Origin: an uncultured Bacteroidales bacterium
GTDB taxonomy: Bacteria > Bacteroidota > Bacteroidia > Bacteroidales > Bacteroidaceae
Length of the DNA stretch: 64,000 bases
Assembly (NCBI GenBank): GCA_902781515.1
Contig: CACZJU010000004.1
Coordinates: 124,001-188,000, forward strand
Direction of reading: 5' to 3'
Shown here one piece after another: positions 44,066 to 53,029 of the stretch (the first letter of the stretch is position 1; every line of letters starts with the position of its first letter). Under the pieces are notes generated by a model, which saw nothing but the letters and a program-made list of their open reading frames with translations, ran no database searches and had not been told where the DNA came from. A program made the position numbers and the translations under genes.

Positions 44066-45226
44066 TTGAAGAGAATTTTTACCATAGTAAGGCGCGAATT
44101 ACGCATCCTGCGTAGGAACCATATATACTTGATATTTATGGTGGTGATGCCTATCGTGGCTGTGTTGTTCTTTACATCAATCCTAGGTAGCGGACAGCCT
44201 ACGGAGATGCCTGTCGGTATAGTTGATCAAGATTATACAACAGTAACTCGCCGTATGACTCGTCTGCTAGACGCATTCCAAACTACAAGAATTGCAGGGC
44301 AGTACTCCACAGTCAGCGAAGCAAGACAAGCTGTGCAACGAGGTGAGATATATGCATTCTTGTATATTCCAAAAGGTACGTCAGCAAAACTTTTGGCCAG
44401 TCGTAAGCCAACTATCTCGTTCTATTATTCGATGACTTCGATGACAAGTGGATCGCTGCTGTTTCGTGACCTAAAGACCATTTCGTCATTGGGTAATGCA
44501 GGACTAATGCAGGCAACGTTGCGTATGCGTGGTGCTACAGACGATCAGATTATGACCTATCTTCAGCCAATAACTATCGACCTGCACATGCTAGCAAATC
44601 CGACGCTTGACTATAATGCTTACCTTTCAACATCATTGGTACCAGGTGTTCTCACACTATTCTTATTCTTATTGGCTGCCTATTCACTGGGTACCGAACT
44701 TAAATTTGAGACAGGGCGTAACCTTATGATTGAGGCTGGAGATAATATATGGGTTGCAATCACAGGTAAGACAATGCCATTGTTCATTCTGTCGCTTGCC
44801 ATATTTTATCTCTACGAGTTATATGTTTACTATTTTCTGGGCTTTCCACATTTGGGCGGTCCGTGGCCGATTGTGTGGCTTGGTTTGTTGACGGTTATAG
44901 CTTCAATAGGTTTCGGTATCTTCATGTTCGGCTTACTACCACAGTTGCGCATGTCTATGAGTATCTGTTCTTTGTGGGCAGTGCTGAGCTTTTCAATGGC
45001 TGGTAGCATATATCCTGTCGATAATATGGATGCTCCAATTAGGGCGTTGACATGGTTGTTTCCAATGCGACACTATTTTATGATATATCAGGCAGTTGTT
45101 TTTAACAACTATTCTGTTTCTGTAGTTTGGATGCATGTTGTCGCATTAGTCGCATTTGCTCTACTTCCGTTATTCACTTTCCCAAGAATAAAAAAAGCGC
45201 TAAAATACTACGTATATGTTCAATAG
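44066..45226 (+). CDS. ABC-2 type permease (first)
   Basis: This 386-residue permease has an N-terminal helix (HIYLIFMVVMPIVAVLFFTS), a periplasmic domain of about 150 residues, then five helices, typical of the ABC-2 permeases that partner HlyD proteins in YbhG/YhiI-like exporters. The only suitable start is a TTG at 44066 (MKRIFTIVRRELRILRRNHI). It overlaps the next permease by 11 bp. No ATPase gene is in the operon. Confidence 0.88.
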   Translation: MKRIFTIVRRELRILRRNHIYLIFMVVMPIVAVLFFTSILGSGQPTEMPVGIVDQDYTTVTRRMTRLLDAFQTTRIAGQYSTVSEARQAVQRGEIYAFLYIPKGTSAKLLASRKPTISFYYSMTSMTSGSLLFRDLKTISSLGNAGLMQATLRMRGATDDQIMTYLQPITIDLHMLANPTLDYNAYLSTSLVPGVLTLFLFLLAAYSLGTELKFETGRNLMIEAGDNIWVAITGKTMPLFILSLAIFYLYELYVYYFLGFPHLGGPWPIVWLGLLTVIASIGFGIFMFGLLPQLRMSMSICSLWAVLSFSMAGSIYPVDNMDAPIRALTWLFPMRHYFMIYQAVVFNNYSVSVVWMHVVALVAFALLPLFTFPRIKKALKYYVYVQ

Positions 45227-46391
45227 GATATATCAGGTTCTATGTGATGTCTGTGAAGTATGGCGTGATGAGATGAAGAACTTCGTTAGAGACGAAGGTG
45301 TCTTTCTCTTCTGTCTGATCATGCCTGCGGTGTATCCTTTGTTGTATGGGTGGATATATAACAACGAATTTGTGCATGAAGTGCCTGTTGTCGTTGTTGA
45401 TGACAGTCGTTCTGGTTTCAGTCGACAGTTTATACAAATGGCAGACGCTTCGCCCGATGTGAGAATAATCTTGCGTGCTAACAATTTGGATGAGGCACGG
45501 AATATTGTGGCTCGTCAGGAAGCACGTGGAGTATACTATATACCAGCTGATTTTACTGATGCCATATATGAGGGACGTCGAACATTCGTAAGCGTTTATA
45601 CAGATATGGCAATGACGTTACAATACAAGTCGATATATATGACGGCAAGTAATGTGGTTGGTAAGATGAATAAGAATATACGTATCAGCCGTATGACAAA
45701 GCTGACAACCGAGCGGGACGAAGATATATCAGCAGCTCCACTTAATTTTGTAGAGGTGCCAATATTCAATCCTGCAAGTGGTTACTCTGGATTCATTCTT
45801 CCATGTGTCCTTATGCTTGTGTTACAACAGACTCTGATGTTAGGCATCGGTTTATCAGAGGGTACACGCCGCGAACGCCGTCGCCTAATCACTGTCGCTC
45901 GTACTATTCCAAGTAGAGGTTACGGTATCCGTTTGGCATTTGGTAAAGGTTTGGCTTATTTTATGATCTATTCTATATGGGCTGCATATTTAAGTATCGT
46001 TGTGCCTAAAATATTTGGGTTAGTAATGATTGCCCAATGGCGCGACCTTTTAGCTCTAATGTTCCCGTATTTATTGGCCTGTATATCCTTTGGCCTGATG
46101 CTGTCTTGGATGGTGCGTTATCGTGAGAATGTCCTATTGTTGGTGGTGTTCACCTCTGTGCCATTCTTGTTCCTGTCGGGTATCTCATGGCCATTGAGTG
46201 CCATCCCTGCTTTTTGGCAAGGTGTGGGTGCGTTAATCCCGTCTACTTATGCAATACGTGCTTATGTTCGTATCGCGACTATGGGGGCCACTATAGGAGA
46301 CTGTATGCCGGAACTCCATGTACTATGGATACAGGCTGCTGCTTATTTTGCAGCGGCAAGCGTTGTTATGTGGCGTACAAGAAAGGGATGA
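45216..46391 (+). CDS. ABC-2 type permease (second)
   Basis: This 391-residue permease has the same layout as its partner: helix 1 (GVFLFCLIMPAVYPLLYGWI), a large outer domain, and five C-terminal helices. The pair probably forms a heterodimer. It ends one base before the convergent rlpA-like gene ends. Confidence 0.88.
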   Translation: MFNRIYQVLCDVCEVWRDEMKNFVRDEGVFLFCLIMPAVYPLLYGWIYNNEFVHEVPVVVVDDSRSGFSRQFIQMADASPDVRIILRANNLDEARNIVARQEARGVYYIPADFTDAIYEGRRTFVSVYTDMAMTLQYKSIYMTASNVVGKMNKNIRISRMTKLTTERDEDISAAPLNFVEVPIFNPASGYSGFILPCVLMLVLQQTLMLGIGLSEGTRRERRRLITVARTIPSRGYGIRLAFGKGLAYFMIYSIWAAYLSIVVPKIFGLVMIAQWRDLLALMFPYLLACISFGLMLSWMVRYRENVLLLVVFTSVPFLFLSGISWPLSAIPAFWQGVGALIPSTYAIRAYVRIATMGATIGDCMPELHVLWIQAAAYFAAASVVMWRTRKG

Positions 46392-46392
46392 A

Positions 46393-46896
46393 TCAAGAGC
46401 CAATAGTGTCATTGTCCCAGTCTGGGAAGTCCGGGAATTCGTATTTCTTGGCTTCAGGCACGTAATCAAGTTTGATATCGATGAGTTCTTCAGGTTCTTC
46501 ATCTTCGAGAGGGTAGGGCACGATGCCGCCTATTTGTGAGGCTACTTTCGTAATCTCCACGGGGGCGTGTCCTTGGAATATGATATCAAGGTGACGTGCC
46601 GCAGCACGACTTAGGTCTATGGTGAAAACATTGGAATAAGGGCCGCGGTCGGTTACTTCCACAACTACAGCATGATTGTTCTTTGGATTCACTACTCGCA
46701 ACCAAGTGCCAAGTGGATAACGACGATGAGCACAGGTGAAACTGTCTTTATTATACGGACGCCCATTTGCCATCTTACGTCCGTGGAAACGATCGTGGTA
46801 ATACGATGCAACGCCCCGTTCGGCGCGCCCTTCCATACACATCGTGGAAATGGATAACAGGGCAATGGTCCAAAGTAGTATTTTTGTGTATTTCAT
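46393..46896 (-). CDS. RlpA-like septal-ring/lytic transglycosylase family protein
   Basis: This 167-residue protein has a signal peptide (MKYTKILLWTIALLSISTMC) and a double-psi barrel of the RlpA family: ERGVASYYHDRFHGRKMANG, LGTWLRVVNPKN, VEVTDRGPYSNVFTIDLSRA. RlpA proteins act on or bind denuded peptidoglycan. It lacks the SPOR domain of the E. coli protein. The start is set at 46896 because the upstream extension is not signal-like. Confidence 0.85.
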   Translation of the reverse strand: MKYTKILLWTIALLSISTMCMEGRAERGVASYYHDRFHGRKMANGRPYNKDSFTCAHRRYPLGTWLRVVNPKNNHAVVVEVTDRGPYSNVFTIDLSRAAARHLDIIFQGHAPVEITKVASQIGGIVPYPLEDEEPEELIDIKLDYVPEAKKYEFPDFPDWDNDTIGS

Positions 46897-47003
46897 GGTC
46901 AAAATCTGTGCAAAGTAAATAAAATTATACATATTAAGCAAGTATTTTACCTTTTTTGTACAATATTGCGTTATTATATGAACAACGTATAAAATAAATT
47001 TTG

Positions 47004-47011
47004 TATCTTTG
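47004..47011 (+). promoter_or_regulatory. Candidate promoter of the Wza/Wzc-type pair
   Basis: TATCTTTG at 47004-47011 matches the -7 box, about 30 bp before the gene. No clear TTTG at the usual distance was found. Confidence 0.5.
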
Positions 47012-47040
47012 CCACGCAATATAACGACATTTACTTTTAT

Positions 47041-47898
47041 ATGATTCGAATTATTAAGTATGTATTTGCACTAGTGATGGCGGTCGCATTGTTTAGCACC
47101 ACATCGTGCATGAGTGAGAAGAAAATCGCTTATCTGCAGGGAGCCGATACTTTGTATGCTGTTCCCCAGCAGATAATTCAAGCATTTGAGTTGGAAATTC
47201 AGCCCGATGACGAGCTGGCGATTTCCGTGGACACGAAGAGCCCCGAACTCCTTAGCCCCTTTAACCATAGGACTATGATTGGTAGTGGTGTTACGAGTAG
47301 TTCTTCTAATACTAATACTAGGCAAAGTTCCTATGGTAGCCAAGGTAACTTGCAGAGTCACTTGGCATATTTCTTGGTGGACAAGAATGGAAATATCGAT
47401 TTCCCAATCTTTGGCACAATCAGTACTAAGGGCAAGACCTGCCGTCAGTTGGCAGAGGACTTGCAGGAGCGTTTCCGCAATGGTGAGGAAAAGGTTTCCG
47501 ATGCGGTTGTTAGCGTGAAAGTGATGTCCTTTAAGGTTACTGTATTGGGCGATGTAAAAGCTCCAGGTACACAGACCTTCCAAGGCGAGCGCCTGACTTT
47601 GCTTGAGGCTCTTGGACGTGCAGGCGACTTGAATCCTTCTGCTCACCGCAAAGGTGTACTTGTTGTTCGTGAGATTGGTGATAAGCGTGTTACCTACGAA
47701 GTTGACCTGCGTGACCCCAAGTCTATATTCGATAGTCCTGCCTACTATATGCAGCAAAACGACATCGTGTATGTACAGCCCAACAAGAGTGTTCGTGTGA
47801 AGGGCTCTACCGGTTACCTCCTGATTTCTATCGGTGCTACTATTGTTAGTATGCTTGTATCAATTACTTCATTGGTTATTGCCATCGTGCGCAAATAA
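47041..47898 (+). CDS. Polysaccharide export lipoprotein (Wza family)
   Basis: This 285-residue outer-membrane lipoprotein (lipobox TTSC, Cys23) has a Poly_export domain (YFLVDKNGNIDFPIFGTIST) and an SLBB domain (VTVLGDVKAPGTQTFQGERL). A C-terminal hydrophobic segment (LLISIGATIVSMLVSITSLV) is present, unlike the amphipathic helix of E. coli Wza. It pairs with the Wzc-like gene 6 bp downstream. Confidence 0.9.
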   Translation: MIRIIKYVFALVMAVALFSTTSCMSEKKIAYLQGADTLYAVPQQIIQAFELEIQPDDELAISVDTKSPELLSPFNHRTMIGSGVTSSSSNTNTRQSSYGSQGNLQSHLAYFLVDKNGNIDFPIFGTISTKGKTCRQLAEDLQERFRNGEEKVSDAVVSVKVMSFKVTVLGDVKAPGTQTFQGERLTLLEALGRAGDLNPSAHRKGVLVVREIGDKRVTYEVDLRDPKSIFDSPAYYMQQNDIVYVQPNKSVRVKGSTGYLLISIGATIVSMLVSITSLVIAIVRK

Positions 47899-47904
47899 AA
47901 TATT

Positions 47905-50370
47905 ATGGAAACAACAAACAACGTAAACCAGAATTATGCTAATAACGCAGCTGTGGTGAATAATCCGGCGCAAGAAGACGAACCCGTTATTTCGCTGCGT
48001 GAGATATTAGATATGTTCCTGTACAACTGGAAGTGGTTTGTACTTTCAGTATTTGTATGCTGCGGTTTGGGTTATCTGTATCTGAAGACACAGCCCAAGG
48101 TTTACCAGCGTCAGGCCATGATGTTGGTGAAGGAAGAGGGTATGAGTGGTCGTCGTAGTGCTATGGGTACAGATGCTTTGATGCAGTTGAATGGTGTCAT
48201 ATCTGGTGCATCAGTTGCCAACGAGGTATATATCCTTAGCAGTTACTTGATAATGAAGCAGGTAGCCAAGGACTTGAAGTTTGATGTACTTTATACTCTC
48301 GATGGTCGTCTGCGTGATGAGTCTCTCTACGACAATCGTCCATTTACCATCACGTTTGAGGAATCCGACACAATGCATGTATCGGTATTTACGGTCAAGG
48401 TTCTCAATGAGAAGGAAGTTCGCATTTTTGATTGTGCTGTTTCCGACCTGGCTGGTGTGGAATTCGACGAGACCGTAAAGCTCGGTCAGCGTGTTAATTC
48501 ACCGATGGGCGTGTTCACTATTGAGGCTGAGCCCGATTACATTGCAGACTATGTAGACAAGAATATATTCGTAAGCCATATCGATGAGAAGATGGCTACA
48601 AACTACGCTCGTTCTCATGTGAGCACCAGCGAGTTCTCGAAGATGAGTTCACTTGTCGTTCTGACATGTACCGATACCAACACAAAGCGTGCTGAGGACA
48701 TTCTGTCGGCAACGCTTGATGCCTATCGTCGCAGTATCGTTGAGGACAAGAATCGGTTGGCACAGAGTACGGCAGACTTTATTGATGAACGTATCGAACT
48801 TATCAGTAGAGAACTGAACGAGGTTGAGAGCAGTATGGCCAATTATAAGCAGAGTAACAACATTGTTGACATCTCGTCAAATGCACAGGCCTTCCTGCAG
48901 CAGAGCAGTTCTGCCCGTCAGCGCACTATTCAGTTGCAGGCTCAGCGTAGCACCGTTCGTTTCATGCTCGACCATCTTAAATCTAAGAGTCAAGGTAACG
49001 GCTTGATTCCTGCTATAAGTGGTGTTGCTGATGCCAGCATACAAGCTCAGATTACTGCGTATAACACAATGATGCTCGAACGCAATCGCCTGGTAGCTAA
49101 TTCTGGTGATAACGCGACTCCAATCCGCGAGTATGATACCAATCTGAAGGAGATGAAGGCTGCGATTATCACATCAATGCAGGGCTTCTTGTCGAGCCTC
49201 GATATGCAGGTACGTCAGGCAATTGGAGAAGAGAATCAACTTAAGGGTATGCTTTCTGCTGTACCCCAGAAGGAAAAGAATATGCTCGATATTGCTCGTC
49301 AGCAGGCAATTAAGGAAACCCTCTACACATATCTGTTGAACAAACGTGAGGAAACAGCTTTGCAGTTGGCCATCAGTGAGGCAAACATCCGCATCGTTGA
49401 GCAGCCATTCGGTAGCGACGCTCCAATCTCACCAAAGAGTTCAATAATAATGATGGGTGCCTTTGCAATGGGTATGATTCTGCCATTTGGCTTCTTGTAC
49501 TTCATAAGCCTGTTGAATATGGGTGTTCGTGGTCGTCGTGACGTTGAGAACTACACCACGATACCTGTGATCGGTGAGATTCCTCACGTGAAGGAAGGCT
49601 TCGACAAGACCAAGATTATGGTAAGCGAGAAGAGTACCGATACATTGAGCGAGTCGTTCCGCCTGTTGCGTTTCAACTTAAGCTTTGTGAACAAGAATGC
49701 CCGTGTTATAATGTTCACCAGTACTATTCCGGGTGAGGGTAAGACATTCATCAGTCGTAACTTTGCCCAGACCTTGGCATTGGCGGGCAAGCGAGTAGTG
49801 CTGATAGATACCGATATCCGTAAGCGTACTCAGACGGCTCTGTATCTGGCTAAGAGTAAGGAAGGTTTGACCTCATACCTGAATGGTACTGAAACAGACC
49901 TGACGAAATTGATTGTACTAGGTGATGATAAGTACAATGTAGACTTGCTGCCTGCAGGTGTACGTCCACCTAACCCTGCTGAGTTGCTCATGAGCAGCCG
50001 CTTCGATGAACTGATTGAGGAACTGAAGAAGACTTACGACTATATTATCATAGATAACGTACCTGCTCTGGTTGTTGCTGATGCCGGTATTGTTAACCGT
50101 GTGGCTGAGATGACCATCTACGTTATCCGCGACCGTAAGATTGACCGTCGTTATCTGACCGATCTTGAACGTCTGCATCAGGAGAAGAAGTTCAATAACC
50201 TTACCATCCTGCTTAACGACGTACACGTTGAGAAGCGCTCTTATGGCTATGGTTATGGTAACTATGCATACAGCTATCGTTATGGATATGGTTACGGCTA
50301 TGGTGCTGGTTATGGAAATCCGACTCAGCAGCGTCGTACTCACAGTTTCCGTCGTCGCGATAATCGCTAA
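47905..50370 (+). CDS. Polysaccharide co-polymerase / BY-kinase (Wzc family)
   Basis: This 821-residue protein has an N-terminal Wzz domain with a membrane helix (WFVLSVFVCCGLGYLYL), a long periplasmic coiled part, a second helix (MMGAFAMGMILPFGFLYFIS), and a cytoplasmic BY-kinase with Walker A (STIPGEGKTFISRNFA) and Walker A' (VVLIDTDIRKR). The C-terminal tail has 11 tyrosines within about 30 residues, the autophosphorylation cluster. It controls chain length and export of a surface polysaccharide. No glycosyltransferases or polymerase follow. Confidence 0.95.
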   Translation: METTNNVNQNYANNAAVVNNPAQEDEPVISLREILDMFLYNWKWFVLSVFVCCGLGYLYLKTQPKVYQRQAMMLVKEEGMSGRRSAMGTDALMQLNGVISGASVANEVYILSSYLIMKQVAKDLKFDVLYTLDGRLRDESLYDNRPFTITFEESDTMHVSVFTVKVLNEKEVRIFDCAVSDLAGVEFDETVKLGQRVNSPMGVFTIEAEPDYIADYVDKNIFVSHIDEKMATNYARSHVSTSEFSKMSSLVVLTCTDTNTKRAEDILSATLDAYRRSIVEDKNRLAQSTADFIDERIELISRELNEVESSMANYKQSNNIVDISSNAQAFLQQSSSARQRTIQLQAQRSTVRFMLDHLKSKSQGNGLIPAISGVADASIQAQITAYNTMMLERNRLVANSGDNATPIREYDTNLKEMKAAIITSMQGFLSSLDMQVRQAIGEENQLKGMLSAVPQKEKNMLDIARQQAIKETLYTYLLNKREETALQLAISEANIRIVEQPFGSDAPISPKSSIIMMGAFAMGMILPFGFLYFISLLNMGVRGRRDVENYTTIPVIGEIPHVKEGFDKTKIMVSEKSTDTLSESFRLLRFNLSFVNKNARVIMFTSTIPGEGKTFISRNFAQTLALAGKRVVLIDTDIRKRTQTALYLAKSKEGLTSYLNGTETDLTKLIVLGDDKYNVDLLPAGVRPPNPAELLMSSRFDELIEELKKTYDYIIIDNVPALVVADAGIVNRVAEMTIYVIRDRKIDRRYLTDLERLHQEKKFNNLTILLNDVHVEKRSYGYGYGNYAYSYRYGYGYGYGAGYGNPTQQRRTHSFRRRDNR

Positions 50371-50389
50371 TGTAGCATACAGAGAAAGG

Positions 50390-50424
50390 AAAGCCCCGTT
50401 CAGGAATGAGCGGGGCTTTCTTTT
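50390..50424 (+). terminator. Terminator after the Wzc-type gene
   Basis: AAAGCCCCG (50390-50398) pairs with CGGGGCTTT (50411-50419), followed by CTTTT. Confidence 0.9.
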
Positions 50425-50453
50425 GTGAGTTGCAATGATTGCAACATGCGAAA

Positions 50454-52880
50454 CTATTTGATTACGAGGGCGCGGTCGATTATGTCCTTCAAGGCTTGGG
50501 CATGTGGAGTTGAGGCTGCGGCAAGTTGGCGCTGCAACTGCTTCAAAGCCTGCAAGGCATAAGGACGTAGCATCGTGTTGACGTGGTTCAAGCGACCTAT
50601 GAGGTTGTTGACATATTGTTCCTGCAAGGTCTGGCGGTAGGGTGAGAGGTTGCGCTGGTTGACATCCTTCATAATCATACGGCTCAGGTCTGCCAGATAT
50701 TCATCGCCTTTGTACAGGTCGTTGAGGTAACCAAGACGGCCTATCAGGCGAGCTACGCCAAGGTTTGCAATGTTTTTTGTCAAGTTGTTGGGGTCGGCTG
50801 TCAAACGCTTAGCGTAGGGGAGGTCACGAAGCCAAGTGGGTTCGGTAAGGATATTACGTTCCACGAACTTCATGGCTTCGAGTTGTTTCTCGCGAGGTTG
50901 GGGACGATAGACATCGCCTTGTTCGTCGATGGTCTTGAACTCTTCGAGTTGACCGCCGATGTTGTTAATAACATGAACGCAATAACGCTGGAACTGGGTA
51001 TTAATCTGGTTGTACATAGTTTCCAGGTTCTCGTTGTATATATCGTCTTCAGCATATGTCCAGACGGGAAGGTTCTTGAGCTCGCGCTTCAGGTTCTTGA
51101 TGCCGTATTCGCTGGCCTTCATGGCGTTGTCGCTCAGGTCCTCGGTCTGTCGGCGTGGATCATCCTGATAGGTTTCACCATCACCCCACCAAAGGCGTGG
51201 GTTGCTAGCTACGTTCTCTTTCTTAAACAGGGTTTGCAGGGCTTTGTAGTCCTCGTCTTCGTTCGTTGCATCCAGCGTCGGGGTGTAGCCCCACTGTATA
51301 GCCCAGATGTCGTAGTCATTGATGCGTGGGAATATTTCGTTCTGCGTCATTCCATCCTCGGGCTGAGCCACGTAGTTGAAGCGTGCGTAGTCCATGATTG
51401 AAGGCGTGTGTCCGTGTTCGGCAACCCAAGCTTTGTCGCGCAGTTTCTCCACAGGAACTGTGCTCGATGAACCGAAGTTGTGGCGAAGTCCCAATGTATG
51501 ACCCACCTCATGGCTCGATACGAAGCGAATCAGTTGTCCCATAAGTTCCTCGTCATAGTGCATCTTGCGGGCAGCTTCGTCTATTGATGAGGCCTGCACC
51601 ATATACCAGTCATGGACGAGCGACATTACATTGTGATACCAGCATATGTGGCTCTCGAGGATTTCTCCTGTACGAGGGTCGCTGACGTGAGGCCCGTAGG
51701 CATTGGGTATGGGGCTTGCAAGGTATCGGATTACACTATATCGTGCGTCCTCCATCGACATTATGCTGTCCTCGCCTTCAGGCCATTCGAGGGCATAGAT
51801 GGCATTTTTGAAACCAGCCTTTTCAAATGCCTTCTGCCAGTCGTTTACGCCCAGAATCAGATACTTGCGCCATTGTTTCGGAGTTGCGGGGTCGATGTAA
51901 TAGACGATGGGCTTCTGGGGTTCCACCAGTTCGCCTTGGCGCATCTTCTCCACATCCTGGGGCTTGGGCTCTAAGCGCCAACGGCTTGCAAAAATCTTTG
52001 ATTTAACGCGCTGCTGACCGTCGTTATAGCTGTTGAAGCCATGTGTGAAGAATCCCACGCGAGGGTCGTAGTATCGCGGCTTCATTGGATTAGAGGGTAG
52101 CAGGACGAATGATAGGTTCAGACCGAAGGTTGCCTTGCCTGTTGAGCGAACCGATGCCAGTGATGTGGAGTTCGAGTTGTAAGTCTTCACCATACGAACC
52201 TCGGTGTTCATGGGGAAGGTCTTGATATCTTCGATGTACGAGAGGTTAGGCATCATGTTGGCAATCTGGTAGCTTGTCTTCGTAGACTTTGTGAGTCCCG
52301 TCGTTGGATTGTCCTCGTTGAGGAACTGTGTTACCTTTATCTTCAGCAGACTGTCCTTCTCGCTCTCAATCTTGAACGAGGCGATGATAGGGTTCTCGTT
52401 CGAGACCGTGATGGCCTTGTTAATCATCTGCGTGGTGTCGCTCACATTGACAAAGAGACGGACGCGCATGAGCAGTTGCTTGTCCACGCCTCGCTGGAAA
52501 TAGACGGTCTGCTGGTTGAGCATTTCGCCGCCGAACTTTCCGCTACCGGCAGGTGTAGAGGTGTAACGTGTAGTCGTAAGGAAGTCGCGACCGATGAGCG
52601 AGTCTGGAATCAGGAAGAACCAGTCGTTTTCGAGTTTCTGCACCTGAAACATTCCCTTACGGTCCACAGATGGCTTGGGAGCAGGCTTGGGCTGCTGGGC
52701 AACGGGTGCGGGCTCTCCCTTCTTTCCCTTCTTGTTGTCCTTCTTTTTGTCGTTTGCCTTTTGCCCTTGGGCCTTTGCGGCTTGCTCGGTCTTGGCTTTG
52801 GCTTTTTCCTTCTTTTCCTTTGCGCTCAGGGTGGGGCATAGTAGTGCCAGCGCAAGGATGATAGTTAGTAGTTTGTTCAT
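50454..52880 (-). CDS. Secreted zinc-dependent metalloprotease (DUF5117/DUF4953 type)
   Basis: This 808-residue protein has a signal peptide (MNKLLTIILALALLCPTLSA) and a Lys/Ala/Pro-rich linker (residues 21-75). Domains matching the DUF5117 layout follow, then a zincin motif HEVGHTLGLRHNFG near residue 467, whose two His and final His bind zinc, and a C-terminal domain. It is probably periplasmic or surface-located. Its substrate is unknown. The linker's composition is low-complexity and may anchor or space the enzyme. Confidence 0.9.
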   Translation of the reverse strand: MNKLLTIILALALLCPTLSAKEKKEKAKAKTEQAAKAQGQKANDKKKDNKKGKKGEPAPVAQQPKPAPKPSVDRKGMFQVQKLENDWFFLIPDSLIGRDFLTTTRYTSTPAGSGKFGGEMLNQQTVYFQRGVDKQLLMRVRLFVNVSDTTQMINKAITVSNENPIIASFKIESEKDSLLKIKVTQFLNEDNPTTGLTKSTKTSYQIANMMPNLSYIEDIKTFPMNTEVRMVKTYNSNSTSLASVRSTGKATFGLNLSFVLLPSNPMKPRYYDPRVGFFTHGFNSYNDGQQRVKSKIFASRWRLEPKPQDVEKMRQGELVEPQKPIVYYIDPATPKQWRKYLILGVNDWQKAFEKAGFKNAIYALEWPEGEDSIMSMEDARYSVIRYLASPIPNAYGPHVSDPRTGEILESHICWYHNVMSLVHDWYMVQASSIDEAARKMHYDEELMGQLIRFVSSHEVGHTLGLRHNFGSSSTVPVEKLRDKAWVAEHGHTPSIMDYARFNYVAQPEDGMTQNEIFPRINDYDIWAIQWGYTPTLDATNEDEDYKALQTLFKKENVASNPRLWWGDGETYQDDPRRQTEDLSDNAMKASEYGIKNLKRELKNLPVWTYAEDDIYNENLETMYNQINTQFQRYCVHVINNIGGQLEEFKTIDEQGDVYRPQPREKQLEAMKFVERNILTEPTWLRDLPYAKRLTADPNNLTKNIANLGVARLIGRLGYLNDLYKGDEYLADLSRMIMKDVNQRNLSPYRQTLQEQYVNNLIGRLNHVNTMLRPYALQALKQLQRQLAAASTPHAQALKDIIDRALVIK

Positions 52881-52924
52881 TTTACTATTGTTTTTGGTTT
52901 TATATTAGTTATCTTTTGAAAAAA

Positions 52925-53029
52925 GATTAGTAATGTATCGGCCATAAGATTAGTAATGTATGAGGCGAAAGATTAGTAATGTGTGAGGCATAAGATTACT
53001 AATGCGTTTGGCGTGGGATTAGTATTGAC
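52925..53029 (+). repeat. Five-copy 23-bp-period array with GATTAGTAAT core
   Basis: Cores begin at exactly 52925, 52948, 52971, 52994 and 53017. The first three are GATTAGTAATGT; the fourth is GATTACTAATG and the fifth GATTAGTATTG. The spacers between differ. The last two copies lie in the 3' end of queA and encode part of its final residues. A second array with the same core and period lies at 10472-10548. Confidence 0.85.

Noticed and set aside
52925-53029. A CRISPR array
   Set aside because: The period is only 23 bp with a 10-bp core and 13-bp spacers, there are no cas genes, and it overlaps the queA coding end.
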